Source: Eubacterium ruminantium (GTDB lineage Bacteria; Bacillota; Clostridia; Lachnospirales; Lachnospiraceae). From it: a stretch of 64,000 bases of DNA. The first letter of the stretch is position 1, and each line of letters begins with the position of its first letter. The position numbers and the translations under genes are program-made. Positions 42,549 to 50,072 of the stretch are shown one piece after another. The stretch covers positions 124,001 to 188,000 of the forward strand of contig FNUU01000005.1 of assembly GCA_900108205.1 (NCBI GenBank), read 5' to 3'. The notes beneath the pieces were generated by a model. It was not told the origin of the DNA, made no database searches, and saw only the letters and a list, made by a program, of their open reading frames with translations.

Positions 42549-44199
42549 CTTTTTCTATAAATCCTATAATATTTTTCCCTATTCTGGACATAATTACCGA
42601 GCAGATTATTATGCCAGATAAATATACAGTAACAACAACAGATAATATAATCCACCCTTTAATCGAGAAACCCAACATCTTTCCTAATGTATAATTCATC
42701 AATACTACCATGACAATTATCGACATTATTTTTGACAGCAGATTAATTGGAATAAACTCACCAATTCCTTCTTCAAGAACATTTGATTCATCAAGGTATT
42801 TTCTGTAATCCTTATAATCCATTCTTGTGTATATTAGATTATTGATCAAATAGCATTTTGGCATAAGTAATAGTATTGCCACATTTATAGTATTTTCCAG
42901 CAAAAAGATTAATATATCACAGTGGAAGAATAGCATTATCATATTTGAAACGACAAAAAATATACCAATGCTAAAAGATTTCATAATATAAAAAAATCGT
43001 AGCTTACTATTAATAATACTTTTTATAGCCAATCCATTCGAATTAGACAGAAGCAAAGTATTGCAGTCCGAAATAAAAGACATATTGACAAGTAATTTAA
43101 CAGAAGTTGCAGAATTAATGTCCAGCATAAAAAATGAAGGAATCATAGCCAGCAATAGATATTCCACTCCCGCCATATTATATTTATATAATATCAGAGT
43201 AAATGCAATCAACATGGCCAACGCTCTGTCTGCGAGATATACGAACCAGGTATTATCATAATTATACTTAAATATATCAGCAAATAACGAAAACTCTTTT
43301 TCAGTTAATACAGATTTTCTTTTTAATTTATTTTCAACACTAACATATAAAGCATATACTGCCCGTAATATCCACAGGTTCCTTATAACATATCTATTTT
43401 CATCCTTAAATCGATAATAGGAATCCGATATTTGTCTTATCGTTACAAAAACCGCTATACTACATAAAATAATGAATAATCCCATAAAAATAAATATTAT
43501 TACTCTTTCTCTTATTGCAAAATGTAACACTTCTTTCAAGTTTACATATGCAGTATGCGCTGCTTTCGCAACCGAAAAGCTCTTATCTGATATTTTTCTG
43601 ATAAAATATAGAATAATCTCAACAAAATAATAGATTAAAAAAACAGTTGAAACCATAGATACAAGATACTTTATCAATCCAAATATTTTCTTTATCTCAA
43701 TTGTACTATATCTCACAAAAAAAGCAGACCACTCCAACACAATTGCAATTATCAAATATATAGCCATAAACATCAGACAATAAATCGTATTTGATAAATC
43801 ACATAAACAAAGCAACACAGTATAAAAAAATATATTAGTATTTATGATAAATTTATAAATCATATTCCCAAAAAGAACGATTGCACTTCGCTCAAACGCT
43901 TTGGGAATCATCATCACGAAATCATTTCTCTCAAAAATACGCCAATCGGAAGCATCCACATGAAGCAGTTCTGTCAAAAGAATAAACGCTATTAACAACT
44001 GACAGATACGCGGATCAAACTTGAAGTAGATAAAACACATTCCGGCAAGAATCAGCAGATAGTTTTTACACACAAAAAAAATCGTGTATATCAATCGCTG
44101 TTTTTCATATTTAATTTTAATAAATTTATACTTTTCAAAAAACATATTTTTATTGATTGAAAAGTAAAGATAAATATACATATGTATCAATCTGAGCAT
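42511..44199 (-). CDS. Large multi-pass membrane protein, B-type of a circular-bacteriocin module (putative)
   Basis: 562 residues with about 12-14 hydrophobic segments and short charged loops (RRKSVLTEKEFSLFADIFKY near the middle). Very rich in Ile, Leu, Phe and Tyr and with AT-rich codons compared with core genes. I recognise no named family from motifs; size, topology and position ahead of a DUF95 gene and an ATPase gene resemble the B membrane protein of circular-bacteriocin operons. First gene after promoter P1 (44244-44312); GGGGA lies 7 nt before the ATG. Confidence 0.7.
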   Translation of the reverse strand: MLRLIHMYIYLYFSINKNMFFEKYKFIKIKYEKQRLIYTIFFVCKNYLLILAGMCFIYFKFDPRICQLLIAFILLTELLHVDASDWRIFERNDFVMMIPKAFERSAIVLFGNMIYKFIINTNIFFYTVLLCLCDLSNTIYCLMFMAIYLIIAIVLEWSAFFVRYSTIEIKKIFGLIKYLVSMVSTVFLIYYFVEIILYFIRKISDKSFSVAKAAHTAYVNLKEVLHFAIRERVIIFIFMGLFIILCSIAVFVTIRQISDSYYRFKDENRYVIRNLWILRAVYALYVSVENKLKRKSVLTEKEFSLFADIFKYNYDNTWFVYLADRALAMLIAFTLILYKYNMAGVEYLLLAMIPSFFMLDINSATSVKLLVNMSFISDCNTLLLSNSNGLAIKSIINSKLRFFYIMKSFSIGIFFVVSNMIMLFFHCDILIFLLENTINVAILLLMPKCYLINNLIYTRMDYKDYRKYLDESNVLEEGIGEFIPINLLSKIMSIIVMVVLMNYTLGKMLGFSIKGWIILSVVVTVYLSGIIICSVIMSRIGKNIIGFIEKGDYSADISKIFK

Positions 44200-44243
44200 T
44201 ATTCATTCCCCATATAGGCTTAGACACCTTTACGTCCGAAAAA

Positions 44244-44312
44244 ATACTTACAATAATCGCCCCTATTTTTCAATCTCCATTGAGTGAACGACATATTTAT
44301 TGAGTGAACGAC
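44244..44312 (-). promoter_or_regulatory. Promoter P1 with LytTR-type direct repeats
   Basis: On the minus strand GTCGTTCACT occurs at 44312-44303 and 44292-44283, period 20 bp; 9 bp later TTGAAA (44273-44268), 18 bp, AAGTAT (44249-44244). The same layout, base for base in spacing, is found at 51662-51730. Drives the unit starting at 44199 with a leader of about 40 nt. Confidence 0.8.
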
Positions 44313-44333
44313 ATATTTTTCTGAGCAAACAAC

Positions 44334-44376
44334 AAAAACCCTTCGCAGAGACTGATCATCTCTCTGCAAAGGGTTT
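44334..44376 (-). terminator. Terminator of the two-component operon
   Basis: AACCCTTCGCAGAGA pairs with TCTCTCTGCAAAGGGTT; on the minus strand TTTTTGTTG follows. An almost identical hairpin is at 51770-51818. Confidence 0.85.
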
Positions 44377-44423
44377 AGAGTTTCAACTTTTGCCTCCTTA
44401 CTGTTTAGCCGTCTTTTTACCAT

Positions 44424-45722
44424 TTATATAGTCACATTTGAAATGAAGCGGCCGTTAACTATTGTGTTAAAGTATTGTCCATCATACCGGTCGACCACAT
44501 CTCTGATACTTCTCATTCCCCATCCGTGATTCACTTTATCTTCTTTAACGGTTACAAGTATACCGCTGGCAGGTATTTCCAGCAGAACGGTCTCATTTGA
44601 TACTACAATCGAAAGTCTGTCCCCAAAATTCTTTATAATTACAGAAATTGTTTTATTAATTGAATCAACCCTTTCAGCACCTTCTATTGCATTATTTAAA
44701 AGATTATATACTACTGAACATAAATCATAATCCTTTAATTCTTCTCTGATGAAGCAAAAAATATCATATTCAAAGTTAATCCCCGCTTCTTCAATACGTT
44801 TTTCACAATCCCTGATTACAGCATCAACAGCCAGATTTCCTGTATACTGAACGGCTCCTTTGGGAGTTATTTTTTCTTCCATACCCGATAGATATTCCAA
44901 TAGTTTAGTATCTGCACTATTACCTGCATATTCACGTATTGCTGTCATATGCGCCCTTATATCATGCCGGAATTTTCTTAATTCATTTTCGTTTTTTATC
45001 AGATCATCGAAATGCTTTGACTGAGACTCCATCATGTACTGATAACTGATTTCTTTCTGCTTTAGTTCAGAATTTTTCCTTATAATGAAGCTCTGCCATA
45101 TCATTACAGAAATAAATAAGGCCAGAAGCGACATAATTACAATACCCATTATCATATAACCTCTTGCGGAAGTAATCTTATCGCCCACAAGAAGATCTAT
45201 TATAAAAACCATTGTTATGATTCCTATACCAAATATGAGGATTAAAACCAACTGAACCGGATATAATGCATAATCTGATTTCTTTCTGATACACATATTA
45301 ACTATAATATGATAGAAAAACGGTACAAGTAAAACCAGCATTTTGCAAAAAAGCAATTGTAACGGAGTACGGTCTATTATATTATCATATTTTCCGCTTA
45401 TAAGTGATTCAAGATGACGAATGAATTCTGTACTTAAATCCATAATGATCCATGAAGCTGCAACCATTATGAAGCATATATACTTTTTCTTTTTTATCAG
45501 AAAAACAAATGCCAGCGTACAGATATTAGGCATCGTATACAAAATGCCATAATTATCAAATAATCCATAACATAATATACAAACGCCCAGTGATACGGCT
45601 AACCACACTTTTACAGTGATCTCTTTTTTATAAACCGGAGCGCAGAAAATAACCGTTAAACATAACAGGTATTTCAAAAGATCAAGCAAACTGTATGCCG
45701 TTGAAGATAAAAAATCAACCAT
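44424..45722 (-). CDS. AgrC-like sensor histidine kinase (GHKL/HPK10 type)
   Basis: 432 residues. Six or seven membrane segments (1-215), then a helix and the H-box LRKFRHDIRAHMTAIREYAG (His in FRHD), N-box VYNLLNNAIEGAERV, and G-box HGWGMRSIRDVVDRYDG. This is the class that senses peptide pheromones. AAAGGAA 8 nt upstream; start overlaps the regulator stop (TAATG). The membrane sensor presumably recognises a secreted peptide, for which the 15-residue peptide at 46732 or the RiPP product are candidates. Confidence 0.9.
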   Translation of the reverse strand: MVDFLSSTAYSLLDLLKYLLCLTVIFCAPVYKKEITVKVWLAVSLGVCILCYGLFDNYGILYTMPNICTLAFVFLIKKKKYICFIMVAASWIIMDLSTEFIRHLESLISGKYDNIIDRTPLQLLFCKMLVLLVPFFYHIIVNMCIRKKSDYALYPVQLVLILIFGIGIITMVFIIDLLVGDKITSARGYMIMGIVIMSLLALFISVMIWQSFIIRKNSELKQKEISYQYMMESQSKHFDDLIKNENELRKFRHDIRAHMTAIREYAGNSADTKLLEYLSGMEEKITPKGAVQYTGNLAVDAVIRDCEKRIEEAGINFEYDIFCFIREELKDYDLCSVVYNLLNNAIEGAERVDSINKTISVIIKNFGDRLSIVVSNETVLLEIPASGILVTVKEDKVNHGWGMRSIRDVVDRYDGQYFNTIVNGRFISNVTI

Positions 45723-46444
45723 TAATATAATTCCTTTATCAGATACCTCTGATATTCCGTCCTTATTAAATCTCTGTAGCTTCGACCGATAGCAATTTTA
45801 ATTCCATTCTTAAGATATACACTATCTGTCCTTATATCCTTCACATAATCCAGATTAACAATGTACGATTTATGAATTCTTAGAAACGGAAGTCCGTTTA
45901 TCATTTCCTCGCAGGTTTTAAGTGTGCACGCTATGGTCTTTACTCCCTCTTCCGAGTATATGTTGATATAATTCGAATCAGCCTCTATATATATAATGTC
46001 CGATCTGCGATACAACAGTTCTTTACCGGTCTCTGAAAATCTAACAACCGAATCATCAACTATTTTTTTGTATAATCCATCAAGTTTTTTAAATATTTCC
46101 TTTTGATCGATTGGTTTACCGAGAAAACCTATTGTCTTATAACCGAATGCACATTTCATCATTTCAGTATGACTTGATATAAAAATAATCCTGTGAAAAC
46201 TGGGAATCTCTTCTATCTGCTTCATAACCTCAATTCCGTCAACTCCATCCATCTCTATATCCAGAAACAAAAGATCTATTCTTTTTTCTCTCTCAGATAA
46301 TATATCCTCTCCTGAATAATATGAATACAGGTTATATGTCACATTTTTATCACTGAAATAAGCATCACAAAAAGAAAATACATCCCGATGGCTCAATATA
46401 TCATCATCACATACCGCTATATTAATTGAAAATAATTCTTTCAT
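45722..46444 (-). CDS. LytTR-family response regulator (AgrA-like)
   Basis: 240 residues from ATG 46444 (GGAAG 8 nt upstream; frame open to 46459). Receiver domain: NIAVCDDDILSH, LLFLDIEMDGVDGIEVM with the phospho-acceptor Asp, IIFISSH. LytTR DNA-binding domain: LFYRRSDIIYIEADSNYINI-type segment, LPFLRIHKSYIVNLDYVKDI and KIAIGRSYRDLIRTEYQRY. LytTR proteins bind paired direct repeats about two helical turns apart, which matches the repeats at P1, P2 and P3. Confidence 0.92.
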   Translation of the reverse strand: MKELFSINIAVCDDDILSHRDVFSFCDAYFSDKNVTYNLYSYYSGEDILSEREKRIDLLFLDIEMDGVDGIEVMKQIEEIPSFHRIIFISSHTEMMKCAFGYKTIGFLGKPIDQKEIFKKLDGLYKKIVDDSVVRFSETGKELLYRRSDIIYIEADSNYINIYSEEGVKTIACTLKTCEEMINGLPFLRIHKSYIVNLDYVKDIRTDSVYLKNGIKIAIGRSYRDLIRTEYQRYLIKELY

Positions 46445-46610
46445 AGTCAAAACTTCCATAAACTAAAACAATTACAGTTTAGTTTATCTTATTTGTTGAA
46501 AGAATACAATATTAACAATTATGTCGATAAATTTTTCAGCATTTCGCTTAATGAATTTACTTAATTTCAGCTGATACCACTGTTTTTTTGTGCATAATAC
46601 CTTCAGGTAT

Positions 46611-46677
46611 GTCGTTCACTCAAAAAATATGTCGTTCACTCAAAAACACTTTAATTGTCAATTATCTGTTATATAAT
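46611..46677 (+). promoter_or_regulatory. Promoter P2 with LytTR-type direct repeats
   Basis: GTCGTTCACT at 46611-46620 and 46631-46640 (period 20), then 9 bp, a poor -35 (TTTAAT, 46650-46655), 16 bp and a perfect -10 TATAAT (46672-46677). The weak -35 fits activator dependence. Start site expected near 46684, giving a leader of about 48 nt before the 15-codon frame. The rest of 46445-46610 holds a possible TCS promoter on the minus strand (TTGTAT-N17-TAAACT). Confidence 0.8.
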
Positions 46678-46731
46678 TAATGTCATAAGCATGTATTATT
46701 GGATTTAGTCAATCTATAAGGAGGTAAAATA

Positions 46732-46779
46732 ATGGTATTTTTTGACTTTTTGGATCTGCTGTCTTGGTTATTTTCTTAA
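46732..46779 (+). CDS. 15-residue hydrophobic peptide from a LytTR-controlled transcript
   Basis: ATG at 46732 preceded by AAGGAGGTAAAATA, a near-ideal ribosome binding site, and followed by MVFFDFLDLLSWLFS and TAA. It is the only frame between promoter P2 and the terminator at 46819, so the transcript has no other obvious product. Net charge about -2, with Asp at positions 5 and 8 on a hydrophobic, amphipathic chain. No leader and no AgrB-like processing gene nearby. Candidate pheromone, leaderless effector peptide or PSM-like toxin; alternatively a leader peptide of a small RNA. Confidence 0.7.
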   Translation: MVFFDFLDLLSWLFS

Positions 46780-46818
46780 GTAAATTCGTATATATTTACT
46801 ATGTTTTTTTTACGAGTC

Positions 46819-46866
46819 AAAAAAGTCGCAATTCCACTCTGTTCTGAGCGAGGATTGCGACTTTTT
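46819..46866. terminator. Terminator of the short P2 transcript
   Basis: AAAAAAGTCGCAAT pairs with ATTGCGACTTTTT; a weaker outer pairing AGTCAAA/TTTGACT extends it. Ends a transcript of about 185 nt. Confidence 0.85.
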
Positions 46867-46994
46867 AATTATTTGACTGAATATATCCAATTAACGGCCT
46901 GTTTTTTATGCCAACATTTTTTATGCCTGGAATTAATTCCAATATTTTCTTATTGCTCACGTTCTCAATATGAGATCGTATTTAAAATATTACC

Positions 46995-47026
46995 AAAAAG
47001 GAGCCGGCATTTTACGTTCCGGCTCC
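46995..47026 (-). terminator. Terminator of the RiPP operon
   Basis: GGAGCCGG pairs with CCGGCTCC around an 11-nt loop; on the minus strand TTTTT follows. It lies about 30 bp after the precursor-peptide stop. Confidence 0.88.
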
Positions 47027-47053
47027 TTCCCCCTGCTTTTATCTATTTACAAA

Positions 47054-47209
47054 TTAAGATAAAGCTTCTGTTGCTGCAGCTGATGAGGTTGATCCTATTG
47101 CTGAACCAAGCGCTCCACATGCACTTCCGAAACCTAATGCAGCTATACAGAATATTCCGCATCCGGCAAGTGTTCCACCTACACATAAAGATCCACAAAC
47201 AACACCCAT
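47054..47209 (-). CDS. RiPP precursor peptide, Cys/Gly-rich (sactipeptide-like)
   Basis: 51 residues, too short for usual gene finding. ATG at 47209 with GGAGG 8 nt upstream. Starts MGVVCGSLCVGGTLAGCGIF, continues CIAALGFGSACGALGSAIGS and ends TSSAAATEALS. Cys at 5, 9, 17, 21 and 31; CxxxC pairs in the N-terminal part and Ser/Thr/Ala clustered in the C-terminal third, as in sactipeptides (thurincin H, thuricin CD) where N-terminal Cys thiols bond to C-terminal alpha-carbons. No charged leader is seen; only E48 is charged. Last gene of the operon with two radical-SAM/SPASM enzymes and an ABC transporter. Confidence 0.82.
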   Translation of the reverse strand: MGVVCGSLCVGGTLAGCGIFCIAALGFGSACGALGSAIGSTSSAAATEALS

Positions 47210-47237
47210 GTCTTTCTCCTCCTTTCTGTTTATGATG

Positions 47238-47265
47238 CAAAGATCAAAATCCTTTTTGATCTTTG
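47238..47265 (-). promoter_or_regulatory. Stem-loop just upstream of the precursor gene
   Basis: CAAAGATCAAAA and TTTTGATCTTTG form a 12-bp perfect stem with a 4-nt loop between the permease stop and the precursor ribosome binding site. No T-run follows, so it may stabilise or process the mRNA to raise precursor levels, or bind a protein. Confidence 0.55.
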
Positions 47266-47301
47266 TTCAATATATAAAAATATATTGATATTATATTAGT
47301 A

Positions 47302-48012
47302 TTACTTACCCGCAAACCGTTCCTTAGGGATACTGTCAATCACCTTTTTAAAAAACAGCAAAATACCGCCGGTCAGAAAAGCATATAAAACCGTCCAAAT
47401 TATCAGACTGCTTTTATCATTTTTAATATTATCCGAAAGTAACCGAAGACTTTTATAGCCTCCGAACAAAAAAACAAATATCGATACAGCCAGTATTATC
47501 CTGTATTTTGATACTATCAGCCAGTTTAAGAAGTGAAACAGCATACTGAATATAAGACCAACGAAAAATGAAACGAGTATCCACATCACCATATTAAGTA
47601 CATTAATATTTATTGAATGTTTAAGCATACTCTTTACAGCGATCAAAACCGATATAACACCAACAACTGATTCAAGAAACGAAACAATATTCGCAAAGAT
47701 AAACTGTCCGATCCATATTTCTGATGGTTTTTTCACAGATACCAGAACCGGATTCAAAGTTCCTTCCTGTATATCCACATTCATGCTAAAGCTTAATATC
47801 GTATAATCGCAAAACAAAAGGTTAATAAAAACAAAGTTTGAACAGTATTGATCAATCAGGCTTCCACCAATCGGACTCAGTTTATCTGTTTTATAAATCA
47901 TTAAAATAAAAGTTAATACAGCTGCCAGGAAAAAAAATACAGCAGGAACACATGACTGTTTTATAAATACTCTATATTCCTTCCAAATCGCAGCCTTCAT
48001 TCTATCATTCAT
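47302..48012 (-). CDS. ABC-2-type transporter permease of the RiPP operon
   Basis: 236 residues, six membrane segments. MNDRMKAAIWKEYRVFIKQS start, SFSMNVDIQEGTLNPVLVSVKKPSEIWIGQFIFANIV in the centre: the EGTL-x-x-LLS-like segment is typical of ABC-2 permeases. Overlaps the ATPase stop by 8 bp. No peptidase (C39) domain in the system, so it exports or gives immunity without processing. Confidence 0.87.
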   Translation of the reverse strand: MNDRMKAAIWKEYRVFIKQSCVPAVFFFLAAVLTFILMIYKTDKLSPIGGSLIDQYCSNFVFINLLFCDYTILSFSMNVDIQEGTLNPVLVSVKKPSEIWIGQFIFANIVSFLESVVGVISVLIAVKSMLKHSININVLNMVMWILVSFFVGLIFSMLFHFLNWLIVSKYRIILAVSIFVFLFGGYKSLRLLSDNIKNDKSSLIIWTVLYAFLTGGILLFFKKVIDSIPKERFAGK

Positions 48013-48892
48013 CTTCGTTCAGTCCTTTATAAATACTCGCTAAAGATCTGTAAATATAATTAAATTCTTTCACCCTGATATTTTTGTCATACAGAAGTTC
48101 TGTCATCTGTCCCGTTTTATCCTTATCATACCTGACCCATATCTCATCATCTCTCTGTTCATATATATTTCCGGAGGTTTTGACCAGATCGATTACCATT
48201 CGAATATTATCTCCCGGAACAATCCTCAGATACTCAATCTCTTTTTTAGCAATTTCATCTATCAAGCCCATCAGCACTATCCTTCCATCTCTGATAAAAG
48301 CAATGCGGTTACATAGTGCCTCTATCTCGACCATGTCATGAGAAGTGTAAATAATACATCTTGCCCCCTGCTTAACCCATTCCTTCAGAAGCCTGATTAT
48401 TATCAGCTGGGAATTAATATCCAGACCATCCAAGGGTTCATCCATGATAAGAATATCCGGATCAACAGCTAAAGCTCTGGCTATTACAAGCCTTCTCTTC
48501 ATTCCTTTTGAAAACTTATTAACCTGTATATCCTTCTCATCGATCAAACCAACTATATCAAGATATTTATCAATGATTTCCTCCCTGTTAAGCCCAAACA
48601 GCCTTAAATGATATTCCATGTTTTCCCTTGCGGTAAGAAACGGATACAGACAGTTCTGTTCCATAATGAGTCCTATTCTTGATCCGGGCTTTTTATAAAT
48701 CTCTCCCGAATCTATACTGATAAGATCTGTAACAGCCTTGATAGTTGTTGTTTTTCCTACGCCGTTAGGTCCGACAAAAGCAAAAATATCACCTGCATTT
48801 ACCGTAAATGTGACTTTGTTTAACACCTTCTTATTCTTATAGCTTTTTTCAACATCCTTCAGTTCAATTATTATCGATATGCTTTTTTCCAC
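48005..48892 (-). CDS. ABC transporter ATPase of the RiPP operon
   Basis: 295 residues; GTG start with GGGAGG 11 nt upstream. Walker A GPNGVGKTTTIKAV, signature FSKGMKRRLVIARAL, Walker B ILIMDEPLDGLDI, H-loop YTSHDMVEIEAL, and a C-terminal extension typical of export/immunity ATPases. Overlaps the preceding radical-SAM gene by 29 bp, hence coupled. Confidence 0.92.
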   Translation of the reverse strand: MEKSISIIIELKDVEKSYKNKKVLNKVTFTVNAGDIFAFVGPNGVGKTTTIKAVTDLISIDSGEIYKKPGSRIGLIMEQNCLYPFLTARENMEYHLRLFGLNREEIIDKYLDIVGLIDEKDIQVNKFSKGMKRRLVIARALAVDPDILIMDEPLDGLDINSQLIIIRLLKEWVKQGARCIIYTSHDMVEIEALCNRIAFIRDGRIVLMGLIDEIAKKEIEYLRIVPGDNIRMVIDLVKTSGNIYEQRDDEIWVRYDKDKTGQMTELLYDKNIRVKEFNYIYRSLASIYKGLNEDE

Positions 48893-50057
48893 AGAAATAG
48901 AAGCCTCCCAATCCTAAAGCATCTGCCTTATGAAGAGCACAAATACAATCATCGCAAAGCCATTTTAAAGAGCATTCATCGCACCCCTTAATACCGTTTC
49001 TACTCTGACTCCACAGATTATCTATGTATCCGTCATAAAATATCTCTTCAATATTTCTTTGATTGACATTAAGGATTTCTTTACGCTCTGCCGGACATAG
49101 TGATACTTTTCCGGACAAGGAAACTGCCACTTTTTTATATGTACACCTGTTACCTTTCCTGTCCACAAAGGTCTCATCAATATCCAGTTTCTTTCGTTCC
49201 TCGTATTTCAAAGCAGTGTGCGGTGGTCTGATAAAATTGATTACTTCAACCTCTTCCGGCTCATCATCCGGTATATCTAAAAGTTCTTTCATTTTGCATA
49301 AATCCTTATGCTCGCCCACCAGTACAGCTTTTACGTTTATTTCATCCTCCTTTAATACTTTTATCATTGAATCAAACAGACTTGCATCTTTTTCATCAGT
49401 CAAAACAGCCTTTATATCTATTCGGTTTTTCTTTATATACTCTCTGATTTTTTCCGAAAGATTAATATTTACCATATGCATAGTAATAGGAAGCTCTGCC
49501 TGCTTTTCTCTGATCCTCTTAACAACAGCAGTTACATAACCCCAATTCATCAAAGGATCTCCGCCCAGTATGGTCACTTTTTTCGCCGGAATATCCATCA
49601 ACCTTTCGATACTTTTTAATAGAATATCTTCTGATGTTTTTTTATTATTCTTTTCCCATTTTACGCAGGATTTGCAACCGCCCTCAACCTTATCCATACT
49701 GCAGAAAGAACAACTGCGCCCGCACTGATCCGATGCTTCTATAAAAATATTTTCAAAGTATGGTGGTGAGTCGAACATACCCTTTATTTCGAAGATATTA
49801 TGAAGTCTCATCGGCTCATAATATATGTGTCGGGGGTAGCTGTAGAGCAGCCCTTCCTCCATCATCACATTTACTGCCTTATTAAGTTCGTCTGAACACT
49901 CCTCACATATGTACTCTTTACCATTAAGAAGTTCATTAAACCGCGCTGCATCTTTTTCATTTAATTCCACCCTGGCTTTGCTTAATATGTCAAATACCAT
50001 TCCCTCTCTGCCATAGTACTCATACTTTGCAGATGGAAAAAGCTGTAAAAATTCCAT
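48864..50057 (-). CDS. Radical SAM/SPASM peptide-modifying enzyme 1
   Basis: 397 residues. N-terminal about 90 residues are a winged-helix-like region (LNEKDAARFNELLNGKEYIC) that may be a RiPP recognition element. Core: EASDQCGRSCSFCSMDK with CxxxCxxC, and VTILGGDPLMNWG (GGDP in place of GGEP). C-terminal SPASM-type Cys set: VSLCPAERKE, CDECSLKWLCDDCICALH and FYFCGKK. Such enzymes bind extra 4Fe-4S clusters and form thioether bonds in sactipeptides. GGAGAG lies 7 nt before ATG. Sixteen bp after enzyme 2. Confidence 0.9.
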   Translation of the reverse strand: MEFLQLFPSAKYEYYGREGMVFDILSKARVELNEKDAARFNELLNGKEYICEECSDELNKAVNVMMEEGLLYSYPRHIYYEPMRLHNIFEIKGMFDSPPYFENIFIEASDQCGRSCSFCSMDKVEGGCKSCVKWEKNNKKTSEDILLKSIERLMDIPAKKVTILGGDPLMNWGYVTAVVKRIREKQAELPITMHMVNINLSEKIREYIKKNRIDIKAVLTDEKDASLFDSMIKVLKEDEINVKAVLVGEHKDLCKMKELLDIPDDEPEEVEVINFIRPPHTALKYEERKKLDIDETFVDRKGNRCTYKKVAVSLSGKVSLCPAERKEILNVNQRNIEEIFYDGYIDNLWSQSRNGIKGCDECSLKWLCDDCICALHKADALGLGGFYFCGKKHIDNN

Positions 50058-50072
50058 ATTTCATCTCTCCAT

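Noticed and set aside
44220..44423. 67-residue minus-strand frame between the sensor kinase and the membrane protein
   Set aside because: It runs over the terminator hairpin and the promoter P1 repeats, has no ribosome binding site, and the same DNA is explained as regulatory cassette.
47043..47240. 65-residue minus-strand frame over the precursor gene
   Set aside because: A different frame from the 51-residue peptide; its start has no Shine-Dalgarno and the GGAGG lies inside it, correctly spaced for the Cys-rich peptide instead.
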